Source: Vibrio hannami
Lineage (GTDB): Bacteria > Pseudomonadota > Gammaproteobacteria > Enterobacterales > Vibrionaceae
Length of the DNA: 64,000 nucleotides
Direction of reading: 5' to 3'
NCBI RefSeq assembly: GCF_029589055.1
Contig: NZ_JARQZP010000003.1
Span: 1,364,001-1,428,000 of the forward strand
A program made the position numbers and the translations under genes. Shown here in pieces: positions 1 to 8,632 of the stretch (positions are counted from its first letter, which is position 1; each line of letters starts with the position of its first letter). Below the pieces are notes generated by a model. The model ran no database searches. It had not been told where the DNA came from and saw nothing but the letters and a program-made list of their open reading frames with translations.

Positions 1-1
1 C

Positions 2-67
2 CTTAATATTGAAAGCAAGCCGGGTGAGGGTTGTACCGTTCAGCTCCAGTTCCCGCTTCATAAATAA
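2..67 (+). CDS. narQ: Sensor histidine kinase, C-terminal end only (NarQ-like)
   Basis: The first 66 bases read through in one frame to a TAA stop and encode 21 residues. They contain the IESKPGEG and QLQFPL pattern that ends the ATP-binding domain of two-component histidine kinases (G2 box followed by the last beta strand). The stop lies 12 bases before the start of narP. A narQ-narP operon is therefore the natural reading, with NarQ sensing nitrate/nitrite at the inner membrane. Kinase membership is seen directly; NarQ identity is inferred from the neighbour only, because the sensor part lies outside the window. Confidence 0.6.
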   Translation, partial: LNIESKPGEGCTVQLQFPLHK

Positions 68-79
68 CCGGAAACAAAC

Positions 80-709
80 ATGTCAAACTGGAACGTACTT
101 ATTGTCGATGACCACCCTCTGATGAGACGAGGAATCATCCAGCTACTCTCTTTTGAAGAAGAGTTTAATGTTGTCGCTGAAGCTAGTAACGGCGCGGATG
201 CCGTGGCTGTTGCTACTAATCAGGAACCAGATCTTATCCTTCTCGATTTGAATATGAAAGGGATGTCTGGACTGGATACCCTTAAAGTCATGCGTGAAGA
301 AGGGGTTACTGCCACAGTTATCGTATTGACGGTTTCCGACAGTAGTCAGGATATCCGGGCACTGATTGATGCTGGCGCTGATGGTTACCTGCTGAAAGAC
401 ACAGAACCGGATGAGCTAATCAATCTGATTAAGAAAGCAATGACAACCGGCAGTGCCTTTAGCGAAACTGTATTGGAAGTGCTGAAAGAGAAAGCTGAGA
501 CAGACGATATGTTCTCGACGCTGACTGACCGTGAAAATGAAATTTTGATCGAAGTAGCCAGAGGGTTTAGTAACCGCCAAATAGCAGACCGTTTGTTTAT
601 CTCTGAGTCAACGGTAAAAGTACATATTAAGAGCCTGTTGAAGAAACTGCGCGTGAAGTCTCGCGTAGCAGCGACCGTGCTATACCTTGAGAGTCAGGGA
701 AAAGCATAA
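80..709 (+). CDS. narP: Response regulator NarP, NarL/FixJ family
   Basis: A 209-residue DNA-binding response regulator. The receiver domain (about 1-120) has the acidic pair D10-D11, the phosphoacceptor D56 in LLDLNMKGMSGLD and K106 in YLLKD. The LuxR-type helix-turn-helix (about 145-205) includes LTDRENEIL and the recognition segment SESTVKVHI. The segment HPLMRRG...LLDLNMKGMSGLDTL matches what I recall of E. coli NarP more closely than NarL. It probably controls anaerobic nitrate/nitrite respiration genes with the kinase whose end lies just upstream. Start ATG is supported by the close kinase stop (12-base gap) and full receiver length. Confidence 0.88.
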   Translation: MSNWNVLIVDDHPLMRRGIIQLLSFEEEFNVVAEASNGADAVAVATNQEPDLILLDLNMKGMSGLDTLKVMREEGVTATVIVLTVSDSSQDIRALIDAGADGYLLKDTEPDELINLIKKAMTTGSAFSETVLEVLKEKAETDDMFSTLTDRENEILIEVARGFSNRQIADRLFISESTVKVHIKSLLKKLRVKSRVAATVLYLESQGKA

Positions 710-725
710 AAGAAATCACACTTAA

Positions 726-764
726 AACAGAAGCCCGCAACTTAGGTGCGGGCTTCTGTTTATT
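726..764. terminator. Bidirectional rho-independent terminator between narP and the MCP gene
   Basis: A perfect 14-bp stem (726-739 paired with 747-760, core GAAGCCCGCA / TGCGGGCTTC) encloses a 7-base loop. It has T-rich sequence after it on the plus strand and A-rich sequence before it. It sits between two convergent genes and can serve both. Confidence 0.9.
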
Positions 765-882
765 TCTGCAACTTAAACTGTATTTCTACAATTTAAACTT
801 GGATAAGTCGTTCTTAATACTTGAGCTGACACTATCCAGCGAGTTACTCAACTCTCCCACCCTGACCGCGTTAGTTGTGATT

Positions 883-2280
883 TCAGAAGTTAGGGTGTTT
901 ATTGATTTCCACTTTCTCACTTACTTCCGCTGTCACAACATTTTGCTCTTCTGTTGCTGTTGCGATATGGGTGTTCATATCGTTGATTTCATTAACATCA
1001 CGAATGATATCTTCGAGCGCATCAATAGCATCCGCAGACTCTTCAATCGTGTTTGCGAGCGTTTCACTGGTCGCGGACATCAGCTGATTGGCTTCTTCTG
1101 ATGATGTCTGGAGATCTTTAATAATGCCTTCGATCTCTTGAGTAGAGTCCTGTGTCCTCTGCGCTAGACCTCGTACTTCATCAGCAACCACTGCAAAGCC
1201 ACGGCCATGCTCGCCTGCACGTGCAGCTTCAATCGCAGCATTCAGAGCAAGCAAGTTAGTTTGTTCTGCAATCTCTTTGATCACAACAAGTACAGTATTG
1301 ATATGTTCACTTCGGTCTCTCAGCTCACTGATCTTCTTACTGGTGCCCATTAAATCGTCACCAAGTACATAGATCTCATCAACCGTCTTCTTAACGATAC
1401 CGTGGCCTTTATCCGCTAATTCATTGCAGCTATGGGTCTTATCTGCCGTAGTATTCGCATTGTTAGATACTTCCTGAGTCGTAGAGGACATCTCATTCAG
1501 TGCTGTAGCTACCTGCTCTATCTCTTTAAGCTGATCCTGCGTTGCCGCTGCATTCTTTCCTGCTCCACCCTTAATCTCTGAAGCACATACTGCAAGCTCA
1601 TCTGCCGAGTTTACAATTCTCTGAACCAGGCCATGTAGGTTTGACAAGAAGGTATCAAAGCTCTTAGCTAATCGACCGACTTCATCATCGGATTTAATGT
1701 CTAACCTTTGGGTAAGATCCCCACCACCTTGAGCAATTTCAGACATTGCATCGGCAACAATTTCGATCGGTTTAACGACATAACGCCCTAAGATAAACCA
1801 GTTTGTTACGCCTAGCGCCAAAAGCACTAGTACAGCTATCAGCATAAACATGGTTCTGGCTGCCGAGAGTGCTCCATCGTTACTGTCGAGGCGATAGGTC
1901 ACTTCGATCTTACCGACAACCTTCGAACCACCCCAAACGACTTCTTTAGAGTGACTGACTAACTGTGAATCCGCTGGCTTCGCACTGCTTTCTGTCGCTT
2001 CCGCAATAAGTTTGTCACGATGATCATAGGCTTTAATCGCGTGGATATAAGGGAATGCTACGAATGAAGTTAAGATATCTCCGGCCAATTCTGAGTCATA
2101 AGCAAAAATGGGTTCTTGAAGCACGACCGAAAGCGTATTGTCAGCTTCTACCGCTTGTTTCTCAAAGGCTTCGTCGTAATAGTTGGTCACCAGTTGGTAA
2201 CTGGCTGTCATTATTACCACCATTACTAACAGTGTAATGGCAGAAAGAAATATCATTGATTTGTATTTAATTGAGTTCAT
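883..2280 (-). CDS. Methyl-accepting chemotaxis protein, 3' end frameshifted
   Basis: Chemoreceptor of 465 residues as read. Membrane segments lie at about 7-27 and 143-165 and flank a short periplasmic sensor of about 115 residues. A HAMP domain (about 168-220, with the GGGDLTQRL motif) and a signalling domain with the conserved hairpin tip [19 protein letters not shown] follow. The start at 2280 gives a proper N-terminal helix; the reading frame extends further upstream but overlaps the preceding gene. The end is abnormal: the frame closes at 883 with VEINKHPNF. The adjacent frame encodes the usual receptor tail ([18 protein letters not shown]...) to a TAG at 786-788, so one extra base lies around 893-911. 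Probably co-transcribed with the binding protein gene 38 bases upstream. Confidence 0.85.
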   Translation of the reverse strand: MNSIKYKSMIFLSAITLLVMVVIMTASYQLVTNYYDEAFEKQAVEADNTLSVVLQEPIFAYDSELAGDILTSFVAFPYIHAIKAYDHRDKLIAEATESSAKPADSQLVSHSKEVVWGGSKVVGKIEVTYRLDSNDGALSAARTMFMLIAVLVLLALGVTNWFILGRYVVKPIEIVADAMSEIAQGGGDLTQRLDIKSDDEVGRLAKSFDTFLSNLHGLVQRIVNSADELAVCASEIKGGAGKNAAATQDQLKEIEQVATALNEMSSTTQEVSNNANTTADKTHSCNELADKGHGIVKKTVDEIYVLGDDLMGTSKKISELRDRSEHINTVLVVIKEIAEQTNLLALNAAIEAARAGEHGRGFAVVADEVRGLAQRTQDSTQEIEGIIKDLQTSSEEANQLMSATSETLANTIEESADAIDALEDIIRDVNEINDMNTHIATATEEQNVVTAEVSEKVEINKHPNF

Positions 2281-2318
2281 ATGTCCCCCCGAGATGAATA
2301 TCAATCTTAGCTTTGTGT

Positions 2319-3170
2319 TTATAACTGACTGATATCCAGCCAAAACTCTTTTCTGTCAAAAGGTGTATCCGGATGCATATACGGATTGTCTATTCGAAAA
2401 ATCTTCCTTCCCCCCATATTGGCTTTTTCCAGAACATCTTTTATTGAAGGGTTATTGAAGAACAGTTCATCAAAACTGCCATCTTTAATCGCCATCTCAA
2501 ACCCACGATAAATCTTGTCGTACAGTTCGTGATCGCTTTTATTAACATAGAAGAACATCGCAAATGGATAGATCAGCATTAAGTTCTTTTCTACCGTCAG
2601 ATTAAGCTCTGGTCGGCTCGCTACTTCGGGCCAGGGCTCATGTACCGCGCGAGGGAAGTAATCAAATCGTTCCCCTTCCAGCATTTTGAATAAGTTCGGA
2701 TACTTAATTGTAGTTAATGTAGGGATACCCGCCGCTTTTAAGACACGCGTGTCTCCCCAGAAAGTTCCCTGCCCCGCATTTAACGTTTTCAGATCATTCA
2801 ATGAGTTGATATTGTCGAATCGATATTGATCTCCATTCCGAATAATAAAAATTCGATGCCCCAACATTCCCTTTAAGATAGGGATTCTTACAGCCATTAA
2901 CCTTTCGTCTTTCTCCTGAGCAGCGCCTGCCCACATAACATCCAGGTTACCGGCTTCAACTTCACTAATGTTTCTTGCTTCGTTATCCGTATCATCCACC
3001 TGAGTAGTGGTAAGGCTCTTGTCCACTTTACTCAATGCAAGCTCCAGAACACTAAGTGCAAGTGCGTTTCTGGGATCTTTCGCCTCCATTACTCTTATTT
3101 CCTGAGCGCTTGCCGGCGAATTGAGGCTTATCACTAACAGCGCGAAAAAGGTACGTTTTAGAAGTTTCAT
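2319..3170 (-). CDS. Periplasmic substrate-binding-like protein (detached sensor candidate)
   Basis: A 283-residue secreted protein with a signal peptide (about 1-22, cleavage after SPASA) and the general pattern of a type II periplasmic binding domain, with [16 protein letters not shown] in lobe 1 and [21 protein letters not shown] near the end. No transporter permease or ATPase lies nearby. The gene is followed after 38 bases by a chemoreceptor. That makes a role in presenting a ligand to the receptor more likely than transport, but this is inference. A paralogue with the same layout (shared GxLGxRIxIIR and LxxYPFxxFFYV-like segments) is encoded at 43584-44357. Ligand unknown. Confidence 0.7.
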   Translation of the reverse strand: MKLLKRTFFALLVISLNSPASAQEIRVMEAKDPRNALALSVLELALSKVDKSLTTTQVDDTDNEARNISEVEAGNLDVMWAGAAQEKDERLMAVRIPILKGMLGHRIFIIRNGDQYRFDNINSLNDLKTLNAGQGTFWGDTRVLKAAGIPTLTTIKYPNLFKMLEGERFDYFPRAVHEPWPEVASRPELNLTVEKNLMLIYPFAMFFYVNKSDHELYDKIYRGFEMAIKDGSFDELFFNNPSIKDVLEKANMGGRKIFRIDNPYMHPDTPFDRKEFWLDISQL

Positions 3171-3409
3171 GAACGTTCTCCGAGAGTATTCACTATATTG
3201 GTCGTTCTTAATTATTGATGAGAACAGTGGAAATGTAGCTTACTATATTTATAGTTTATCGAAGTGATAATGGTGTGTATAAAATATTCGAATAAACAGC
3301 TAATTATGCAGAAGTGTGAACAGAACACACTATTTATGTAACTACTTGCTTAATAAAAAGTTATTGATTCAACGCATATTACAACATAGTGAATATAAGC
3401 AAAGCATAT

Positions 3410-3437
3410 AAAAATCCTTCAATAACGAAGGATTTTT
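3410..3437. terminator. Terminator downstream of yceI
   Basis: A 10-bp stem (3410-3419 with 3428-3437, AAAAATCCTT / AAGGATTTTT) with an 8-base loop ends 26 bases past the yceI stop. The A and T runs make it usable in both directions. Confidence 0.8.
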
Positions 3438-3463
3438 AAGGGTTGTTTAGTTGTATGCTAATG

Positions 3464-4034
3464 CTATTTCCGGATGCCTTCGATATGCAGCTCCATATCT
3501 ACATAACTAGAAGCACCCATTACAGCAATATCAAAATCTGCTAGTTCTAGCCGGGTTGTACCGACAAAACCGGCGCGATAGCCACCCCAAGGGTCCTGAC
3601 CTTCACCAATGAAATCTGCATCAATAGTAATTGGCTGTGTTTTACCATGAAGTGTCAGGTCACCCTCTATAGAAAACTTACCATCACCTTTATCCATTAC
3701 TTTGGTACTTGTGAATTTAGCTTCAGGAAATTTGCTGGCATAGATAAAGTCACCACTACGAATATGCTTATCTCGCTCCGCATGGTTTGTGTCTAAGCTA
3801 GACGTATCAACCGTTACGTTGACTTTAGAAGATTCTATGTCATTAGCATCATAAGAAAAATCACCTTCAAAGGTGTTAAAACGTCCTTTGATAAAGCTAT
3901 AACCCAGGTGGCTAATCTTAAAGTTAATAGAAGCGTGAGCGCCCGAAGAATCAATCGCATAATCTGCTGCTGCTACACCAAATGGCAATGCCATTGAGAA
4001 TGCGAAGTCCTGTTGTCAGTAAAACCTTTTTCAT
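3464..4034 (-). CDS. yceI: YceI family periplasmic lipid-binding protein, frameshifted in its signal peptide
   Basis: The intact frame (3464-3994) encodes the YceI beta-barrel: [43 protein letters not shown] and [14 protein letters not shown]. YceI proteins are small periplasmic lipocalin-like proteins thought to bind isoprenoid chains. The natural start is the ATG at 4034, which gives [10 protein letters not shown]. One extra base at about 4004 breaks the signal peptide; removing it joins that sequence to [15 protein letters not shown], a normal cleaved leader, for a total of 189 residues. The start overlaps the stop of the cytochrome b561 gene (ATGA), so the two form a translationally coupled operon, a common arrangement for this pair. 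The shorter start at 3994 would lack an export signal. Confidence 0.8.
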
Positions 4035-4567
4035 TTTGCGTTTCCTACCATTTTGCGTAGAGTATTATCTTTATCGATAAAGTGATGCTTTAGTGCTGCT
4101 AAAGCGTGTATTGAAGCAAGACCGATAAGAGTAATAGCTACATAATAATGAACCTGCGGCGATATCCGACTGATTGGGGAACAACTCACCTCGCCCCCGG
4201 AATTACGAACCAGTTAAATACCTCGATACCTCTACCATCTGATGTAGAGATCAGATAGCCGAGAAAAACAAGATAAACAGAAGAAAGTACATCGCTAGAT
4301 GCCGGATTTTGCTGCGACCACTTCATAAGGCTTTCCCTCTGTCTTCGGCGCTTTTGTCGCCAGCTTCCAGATTACCCTGAATACCGTTAAGGCCGCTATG
4401 ATGATACCTACAGATTTATGCCAGTATGGTGCCGTCTTATACCATTCGCTGTAGTAGGTCAGTTCCATCATCCACAGTCCCAGAGCAAACATACCTACAA
4501 CCGCCAAAGCTGTAATCCAATGCACGATTCTGGAGATCAGGTTGTAGTTGTTTACATTCGAAGTCAT
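4031..4567 (-). pseudogene. Cytochrome b561 family protein, disrupted by several frameshifts
   Basis: The first 90 residues are intact and match the di-haem cytochrome b561 family: NLISRIVHWITALAVVGMFALG with a haem-ligand His in helix 1, then PYWHKSVGIIIAALTVFRVIWK with a second ligand His. The rest is found in other frames: HLAMYFLLFI, GYLISTSDGRGIEVFNWFVIPG, GELFPNQSDIA and HYYVAITLIGLASIHALAALKHH. Restoring it needs two single-base insertions (around 4302-4305 and 4258-4265) and two deletions (around 4190-4198 and 4150-4166). The net length is then a multiple of three, giving 178 residues and a TGA overlapping the yceI start. The product would be an inner-membrane electron carrier. Either the gene is decaying or this stretch was poorly sequenced. 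Confidence 0.8.
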
Positions 4568-4778
4568 GGATTGCTCGTCTCAATTCCTAATTAATATCAA
4601 CGTTACTTCGTTAAACTGAAATAACAATTGTTCTCGTTTGATGTGATTAATTTAGTAAGAAACAGACAGGGAATAAATAAGTTAAGCGTTGAATGACTAT
4701 AAACAATTTGTTTTTAATTAAATAGATTTAATATTCACCATATTGATTAATGAGATTTTCACCTGCTAAAACAGAAAA

Positions 4779-4802
4779 AGCCGAACATAATAATGTTCGG
4801 CT
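4779..4802 (-). terminator. Terminator of the RraA-like gene
   Basis: A perfect 10-bp stem (4779-4788 with 4793-4802, AGCCGAACAT / ATGTTCGGCT) has a 4-base loop. On the minus strand it is followed by TTTTTCTGTTTT and lies 7 bases past the stop of the gene it ends. Confidence 0.9.
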
Positions 4803-4809
4803 CCAAAAT

Positions 4810-5310
4810 TCACATATGGTATTTTGTTCTGTTATACGATTTTTCCTGGGTAATAATTACACCATCGGTATCAGCATAAATATAATCGCCACTTTTAACT
4901 TCTATACCACCGAATGATAATGGCACATCTTTCTGCCCTTCCGTTACCGGGATATATTTACGTGAACACGTACCAATAGCATATAAAGCAACAGGGATAT
5001 CTTTAATTTGGAATGTATCTCTAATATAGCCGTTAACAATAATTCCTGAGTAATTATTATTGTTAGCAAACTTCATCAGGTTTTCACCTACGACTGCGTA
5101 GTATTCACGATCAACGTCTACAACGACCACTTTACCTGTGCCGTCTTCGTCACGAAGCACTTTTATCAGCTCCAGGTTGTTCTTATCCAGCTTGACGGTA
5201 ACCACTTCACCCTGACATTTATCTGCACCACCGTAATTCTTATATCCTGGGCCTAAAACATTAGTTTTTTCTGGGTGATCATCGCAAATATCTGCTGTAA
5301 AAAATTCCAT
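4810..5310 (-). CDS. RraA/HMG-aldolase family protein with aldolase-type RD motif
   Basis: A 166-residue protein of the RraA fold (TADICDDHPEKTNVLGPGYKNYGG, VVVVDVDREYYAVVGENL, SGDYIYADTDGVII). In E. coli the family member RraA inhibits RNase E. Other members are class II pyruvate aldolases (4-hydroxy-4-methyl-2-oxoglutarate aldolase) or oxaloacetate decarboxylases. The sequence has R97-D98 in NGYIRD, the Arg and metal-ligand Asp pair of the enzymatic members; as I recall, E. coli RraA lacks the Asp. An enzymatic role is therefore favoured. It is transcribed divergently from the mutase operon across a 345-base region, which suggests a shared pathway in which it could split a branched acid to pyruvate. 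That role is inferred; the fold is confident. Confidence 0.75.
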   Translation of the reverse strand: MEFFTADICDDHPEKTNVLGPGYKNYGGADKCQGEVVTVKLDKNNLELIKVLRDEDGTGKVVVVDVDREYYAVVGENLMKFANNNNYSGIIVNGYIRDTFQIKDIPVALYAIGTCSRKYIPVTEGQKDVPLSFGGIEVKSGDYIYADTDGVIITQEKSYNRTKYHM

Positions 5311-5655
5311 ATCGAATCCTTATCTCTTTTGTATATCTTCCCTGACGGGATTATCTTTCAATATTTAACCTACTGGGGTCTAAAAATAACCCAAGTATAA
5401 TCTTTTTACATCTTTTTTTAGTATGGTATGCTCAGTGATACTCAACTGAAAAGATGTCCAGACGCCTGATTTCAAATAAGCAGAATATAGATAACTGCAA
5501 CACAAAATATCACCGTCAAAAGGCTAATCAGCCATAAAAAATAATTAACACACTTTTTCCAGTTAAGTATGTTGAGTATGTCTCTAACCTCGCCGTTCAT
5601 GGTCAGCGCCATACTCCACCAGACAGACGCCAAAAATCAGGTAAGTAATAAATTT
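5311..5655. other. Divergent intergenic region between the RraA-like gene and the mutase operon
   Basis: 345 AT-rich bases that must hold both promoters. No B12 riboswitch could be recognised by eye. The only notable element is a pair of MetJ-box-like octamers at 5452-5467. The reading frame of the S subunit extends upstream into this region (to 5569), but those extra residues have no family similarity. Confidence 0.5.
5452..5467. promoter_or_regulatory. Tandem met-box-like sites (possible MetJ operator)
   Basis: Two adjacent octamers, AGATGTCC and AGACGCCT, match the MetJ box AGACGTCT at 6 and 7 of 8 positions. They are in the back-to-back arrangement that MetJ uses. They lie about 190 bases before the S-subunit start and 142 bases before the RraA-like start. 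The pattern is seen; MetJ control is a guess. Confidence 0.35.
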
Positions 5656-6069
5656 ATGAAAGTAGTGACAGGAGTTGTCGGTAACGATATTCACGTTGTA
5701 GCCAACCGACTGATCGAACTCTCCCTCGATGCGCGAGGATATGAGGTGTTCAATTTAGGGGTAAATACCCATCTGGAAGAATTCTTTGATGCAGCAGTAG
5801 AAACTGGCGCAGAAGTCCTTCTTATCTCTTCGCTTAATGGTGAGGCAGAAGGCTGGAGCCGTGAGGTTCGTGCGATTAAATCCAAGTATAAAGGCCTTGA
5901 CGATCTAATCATGATGATTGGAGGCAACCTTACCGTAGGTACCGGAGACCCGGACGAAATCAGCAAAAAATACAAACGGTACGGTTTTGATCTGGTTTGC
6001 CATCAGGTCGATCTAAATGTTGGTCTCGATCAACTGGAAGAGTTTATCAAGGAGAGAAACCAAGCATGA
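5656..6069 (+). CDS. glmS: Glutamate mutase-like B12-binding subunit (S/sigma chain)
   Basis: A 137-residue cobalamin-binding Rossmann domain of the methylaspartate (glutamate) mutase S-chain family. This glmS is not the glucosamine synthase gene. Seen: D11-I-H13-V-V-A16 near the N terminus (His13 being the expected lower cobalt ligand), LLISSLNGEAEGW and IMMIGGNLTVGTGDPDEI, matching the Ser/Gly residues that hold the nucleotide tail. The usual DxHxxG motif has Ala in place of Gly. The start at 5656 (MKVVTGVVGND) aligns with the family; the upstream in-frame ATG at 5569 would add 29 unrelated residues. The stop overlaps the E-subunit start (ATGA). It should supply adenosylcobalamin for a radical carbon-skeleton rearrangement with the next gene product. 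Confidence 0.88.
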   Translation: MKVVTGVVGNDIHVVANRLIELSLDARGYEVFNLGVNTHLEEFFDAAVETGAEVLLISSLNGEAEGWSREVRAIKSKYKGLDDLIMMIGGNLTVGTGDPDEISKKYKRYGFDLVCHQVDLNVGLDQLEEFIKERNQA

Positions 6070-7430
6070 GTCTGCTTCAGGAAGAAAGAGAAATCATTTT
6101 AAGCAACGAGTACGTTGACGCATTTGATTTCGAAGAGGTGAAAGAATTTGTTGCAGGAGCAAGCAAAGAGCTGTTTATCTCTCACCATTTTAAAAATAAA
6201 GAGAAGATGTTAGTGCAGCCACGTGGTGGCTTCCCAACCTATAAGAAACAATTTGCGCTGAATGAATTTTTCGTAAACGCCAATGTTGATGTACTGCCGT
6301 TAACTATCGATTCAAACACGCGCCTTAACGACTACGGCACGGCTAAGAAAATGCTGCGCCTTAGTGAAGAGAACGATGTCGACATGCTAAATGGTTACCC
6401 ACTGGTAAACCATGGCTACCGAACCACGCGAAAAATGGTCACCCACTTTAATAAGCCAGTAAGTCTGCGTCATGGCACGCCAGATGCGCGCCTGCTGATT
6501 GAAACCGCTATCGCTTCCGGGATTTTCGAAATTGAAGGCGGTCCTATCACCTATCTGCTGCCTTATTCAAAGAACTTCCCATTGGATAAAGCGTTTATGT
6601 ACTGGAAGTACGTGGAGCGTGTCTGTGCAAACTACTCAGAACTAAACGAGCCAATTAACCGTGAGTCCTTTGGCCCATTAACAGCGACACTGGTTCCACC
6701 ATCAATCACCATCGTGATTCAGCTATTAGAGATGCTGCTGGCACTGGAAGAGGGCGTGAAGTCCTTCTCGGTATCTTTCTCTCAGCAAGGTTCAATGAAT
6801 CAGGACATAGTAACAGGCGCAGTAATCAAGAAACTGGCTCGATACTATGCAGACCAAATTGGTTGTGGTGACGCGGCTATTCATCTGGTGTACCACCAGT
6901 GGATGGGTGCCTTCCCTACCGACAAGAGTTTTGCCGAGCAGCTTATCAATATGTCTACCGTTATCGCCTCAATGGTTGGTGCAGACAAGATAATCACTAA
7001 GACTCGTGAAGAAGCATCTGGCATCCCGACTAAGGAAGCCAACGCAAAAACTGTTGCCGATACTCAGTACACGTTACGAATTCTGAATGGTCTTCCGGCA
7101 ATCCGAGATGAAGAGGAAGAAGAGATTCTGACTCAGGAAGTGATGGCGATTATGGAAGCAGTATTTAACGACCCGGCTGACACCTTGTGGCGAAAAGTCT
7201 TCAACTGCATTAAGAGCGGCATCATAGACGTACCTTTCTCTCCGCACATCATCAACCATAACAAGATGATCACCATTCGTGATGCAAACAAAAACATCCG
7301 AATCATTGAACGTGGCAATGTGCCTATCCCTGATCGCTGCTATGAATACGAACGCGCGAAGTGCGACTTAAACAAAGACACCACCAGCATTGTTAACGAC
7401 ATCATTCACGATATAGGTATTATGCAATGA
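6066..7430 (+). CDS. glmE: Glutamate mutase-like catalytic subunit (E/epsilon chain)
   Basis: A 454-residue TIM-barrel subunit of the coenzyme-B12-dependent glutamate mutase (methylaspartate mutase) family, about 30 residues shorter than the clostridial enzyme. The substrate-binding arginine claw appears conserved: R53 in VQPRGG, R86 in IDSNTRLNDY and R135 in LRHGTPDARLL; E157 in EGGP also matches the active site. NRESFGPLTATLVPPS, HQWMGAFP and EASGIPTKEAN are family signatures. The family interconverts L-glutamate and 3-methylaspartate. No methylaspartate ammonia-lyase gene is present here, so the fate of the product is unclear and the substrate could differ. Start at 6066 by ATGA coupling to the S subunit; the frame also opens upstream inside that gene. 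Confidence 0.88.
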   Translation: MSLLQEEREIILSNEYVDAFDFEEVKEFVAGASKELFISHHFKNKEKMLVQPRGGFPTYKKQFALNEFFVNANVDVLPLTIDSNTRLNDYGTAKKMLRLSEENDVDMLNGYPLVNHGYRTTRKMVTHFNKPVSLRHGTPDARLLIETAIASGIFEIEGGPITYLLPYSKNFPLDKAFMYWKYVERVCANYSELNEPINRESFGPLTATLVPPSITIVIQLLEMLLALEEGVKSFSVSFSQQGSMNQDIVTGAVIKKLARYYADQIGCGDAAIHLVYHQWMGAFPTDKSFAEQLINMSTVIASMVGADKIITKTREEASGIPTKEANAKTVADTQYTLRILNGLPAIRDEEEEEILTQEVMAIMEAVFNDPADTLWRKVFNCIKSGIIDVPFSPHIINHNKMITIRDANKNIRIIERGNVPIPDRCYEYERAKCDLNKDTTSIVNDIIHDIGIMQ

Positions 7431-8632
7431 GCCAGAACCACGACAAACTATTTATAGATATTGGCAGTACCTACTTTAAAGTGAGTAACTCGCAACGTAT
7501 CGAGCAACATTTCCGCGACTTCAATAAAGATATTCTTGACGATCTGACACAAAAGTGTGGCTCGATTGTCAGCCAGTATGAAAAAGAAGACATCTACGTC
7601 TGCTCTTCTGCTAATGGCGGTTTGAGCACGCTGATTATTGGGGTTACTAACTCCTTCTCACTAAAATACGCAACCAACATTGCTTTTAACTCAGGCATCA
7701 ACATCATTGATACTATTCTGTTCCAGAATATTGAAGAGTACTCGATACCAAGTGACCTGATCGATGTGGTTATCGTGGTTGGAGGCATTAACAGCAACGG
7801 CAACATCTTTGATGAGAAACTATTCAACTATCTGGATCAGGTTAGTTATTCCAATATCGTCTACGTGGGCAATGAAATTGATGCCGAATCTGTTGGTTCA
7901 AAAATAGAAAATCTGGTTACGCTACCAAACATCATTGATGACCGCCTGCATATTATCGAAGAGCACCTGAAAGAGTACCTGACTAACCTGTACCAGCAGG
8001 ACATTGAAGGGAAAGAGGACATTAAGAGCCTTTATCAGATCACTTCAAATCAGATCTACTCAACACCTTACATTGTGAATCAGGCGCTGCCGCATGTAGA
8101 CGCAAGCTATTCTGTAGTCGACCCGTTTATCGTACTGGATATTGGCGGTGCGACAACAGATATCCATTACTCGAAAGATCTTGTGATGAACGAGAATATC
8201 GTCACCGAGAACGAGTACGATCGAATGGTGTTCAAGAAGCTTGGTGTATATAAGTCTAAGCAATCTCTTATCTTCGCAGCTAAGAACAACGAGTTTGTAT
8301 ACGAGCTGTTGATGCACCTGAAAGTGACCGAAAATATCTTTGAAGAGACCAGCGATAAAGCGACTAAGATACTGATGCAACTAGCTATCTTTTTGGTACT
8401 TTGCAAGATCTCTCACTACAAGAAAGAGTATATTAATCTAAAGTTACTAACGCTGAACTCCATCGTAATTACCGGTGGTATTACTAAAGTACTCTCGATA
8501 GAAGAAGTGGAAGATATTATCGCCTTCTTCTATAAGAAGATTCTGACTTCAGATCATAAGCCTGTGACTATCATGGATAGTAACTACGCAATATGGACTC
8601 TAGGGGCTAAAGGAAAATTAGAATGTCAATAA
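7427..8632 (+). CDS. glmL: GlmL/MutL-type ATPase, mutase reactivating chaperone candidate
   Basis: A 401-residue ASKHA-fold ATPase. Seen: phosphate-1 motif KLFIDIGSTYFKVS (about 7-20), phosphate-2 motif PFIVLDIGGATTDIHY (about 230-245) and adenosine motif IVITGGITKVLSIEE near the C terminus. In Clostridium the homologous mutL/glmL gene lies between the S and E genes and is presumed to protect or reactivate the B12 enzyme. Here the order is S-E-L. Translation is coupled at both ends: its ATG overlaps the E stop (ATGA) and its stop overlaps the ligase start by 10 bases. Function is by family only. Confidence 0.8.
   Translation: MSQNHDKLFIDIGSTYFKVSNSQRIEQHFRDFNKDILDDLTQKCGSIVSQYEKEDIYVCSSANGGLSTLIIGVTNSFSLKYATNIAFNSGINIIDTILFQNIEEYSIPSDLIDVVIVVGGINSNGNIFDEKLFNYLDQVSYSNIVYVGNEIDAESVGSKIENLVTLPNIIDDRLHIIEEHLKEYLTNLYQQDIEGKEDIKSLYQITSNQIYSTPYIVNQALPHVDASYSVVDPFIVLDIGGATTDIHYSKDLVMNENIVTENEYDRMVFKKLGVYKSKQSLIFAAKNNEFVYELLMHLKVTENIFEETSDKATKILMQLAIFLVLCKISHYKKEYINLKLLTLNSIVITGGITKVLSIEEVEDIIAFFYKKILTSDHKPVTIMDSNYAIWTLGAKGKLECQ

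Noticed and set aside
799..1101. Open frame on the plus strand over the MCP 3' end
   Set aside because: Antisense shadow of the chemoreceptor; composition is that of a reverse-strand frame and it has no ribosome-binding site.
5569..5655. Upstream ATG adding 29 residues to the S subunit
   Set aside because: The extra residues have no family counterpart and the start at 5656 aligns with the known N terminus.
5311..5655. B12 riboswitch upstream of the mutase operon
   Set aside because: Searched by eye for the conserved B12 box and pairing arms; none was convincing.
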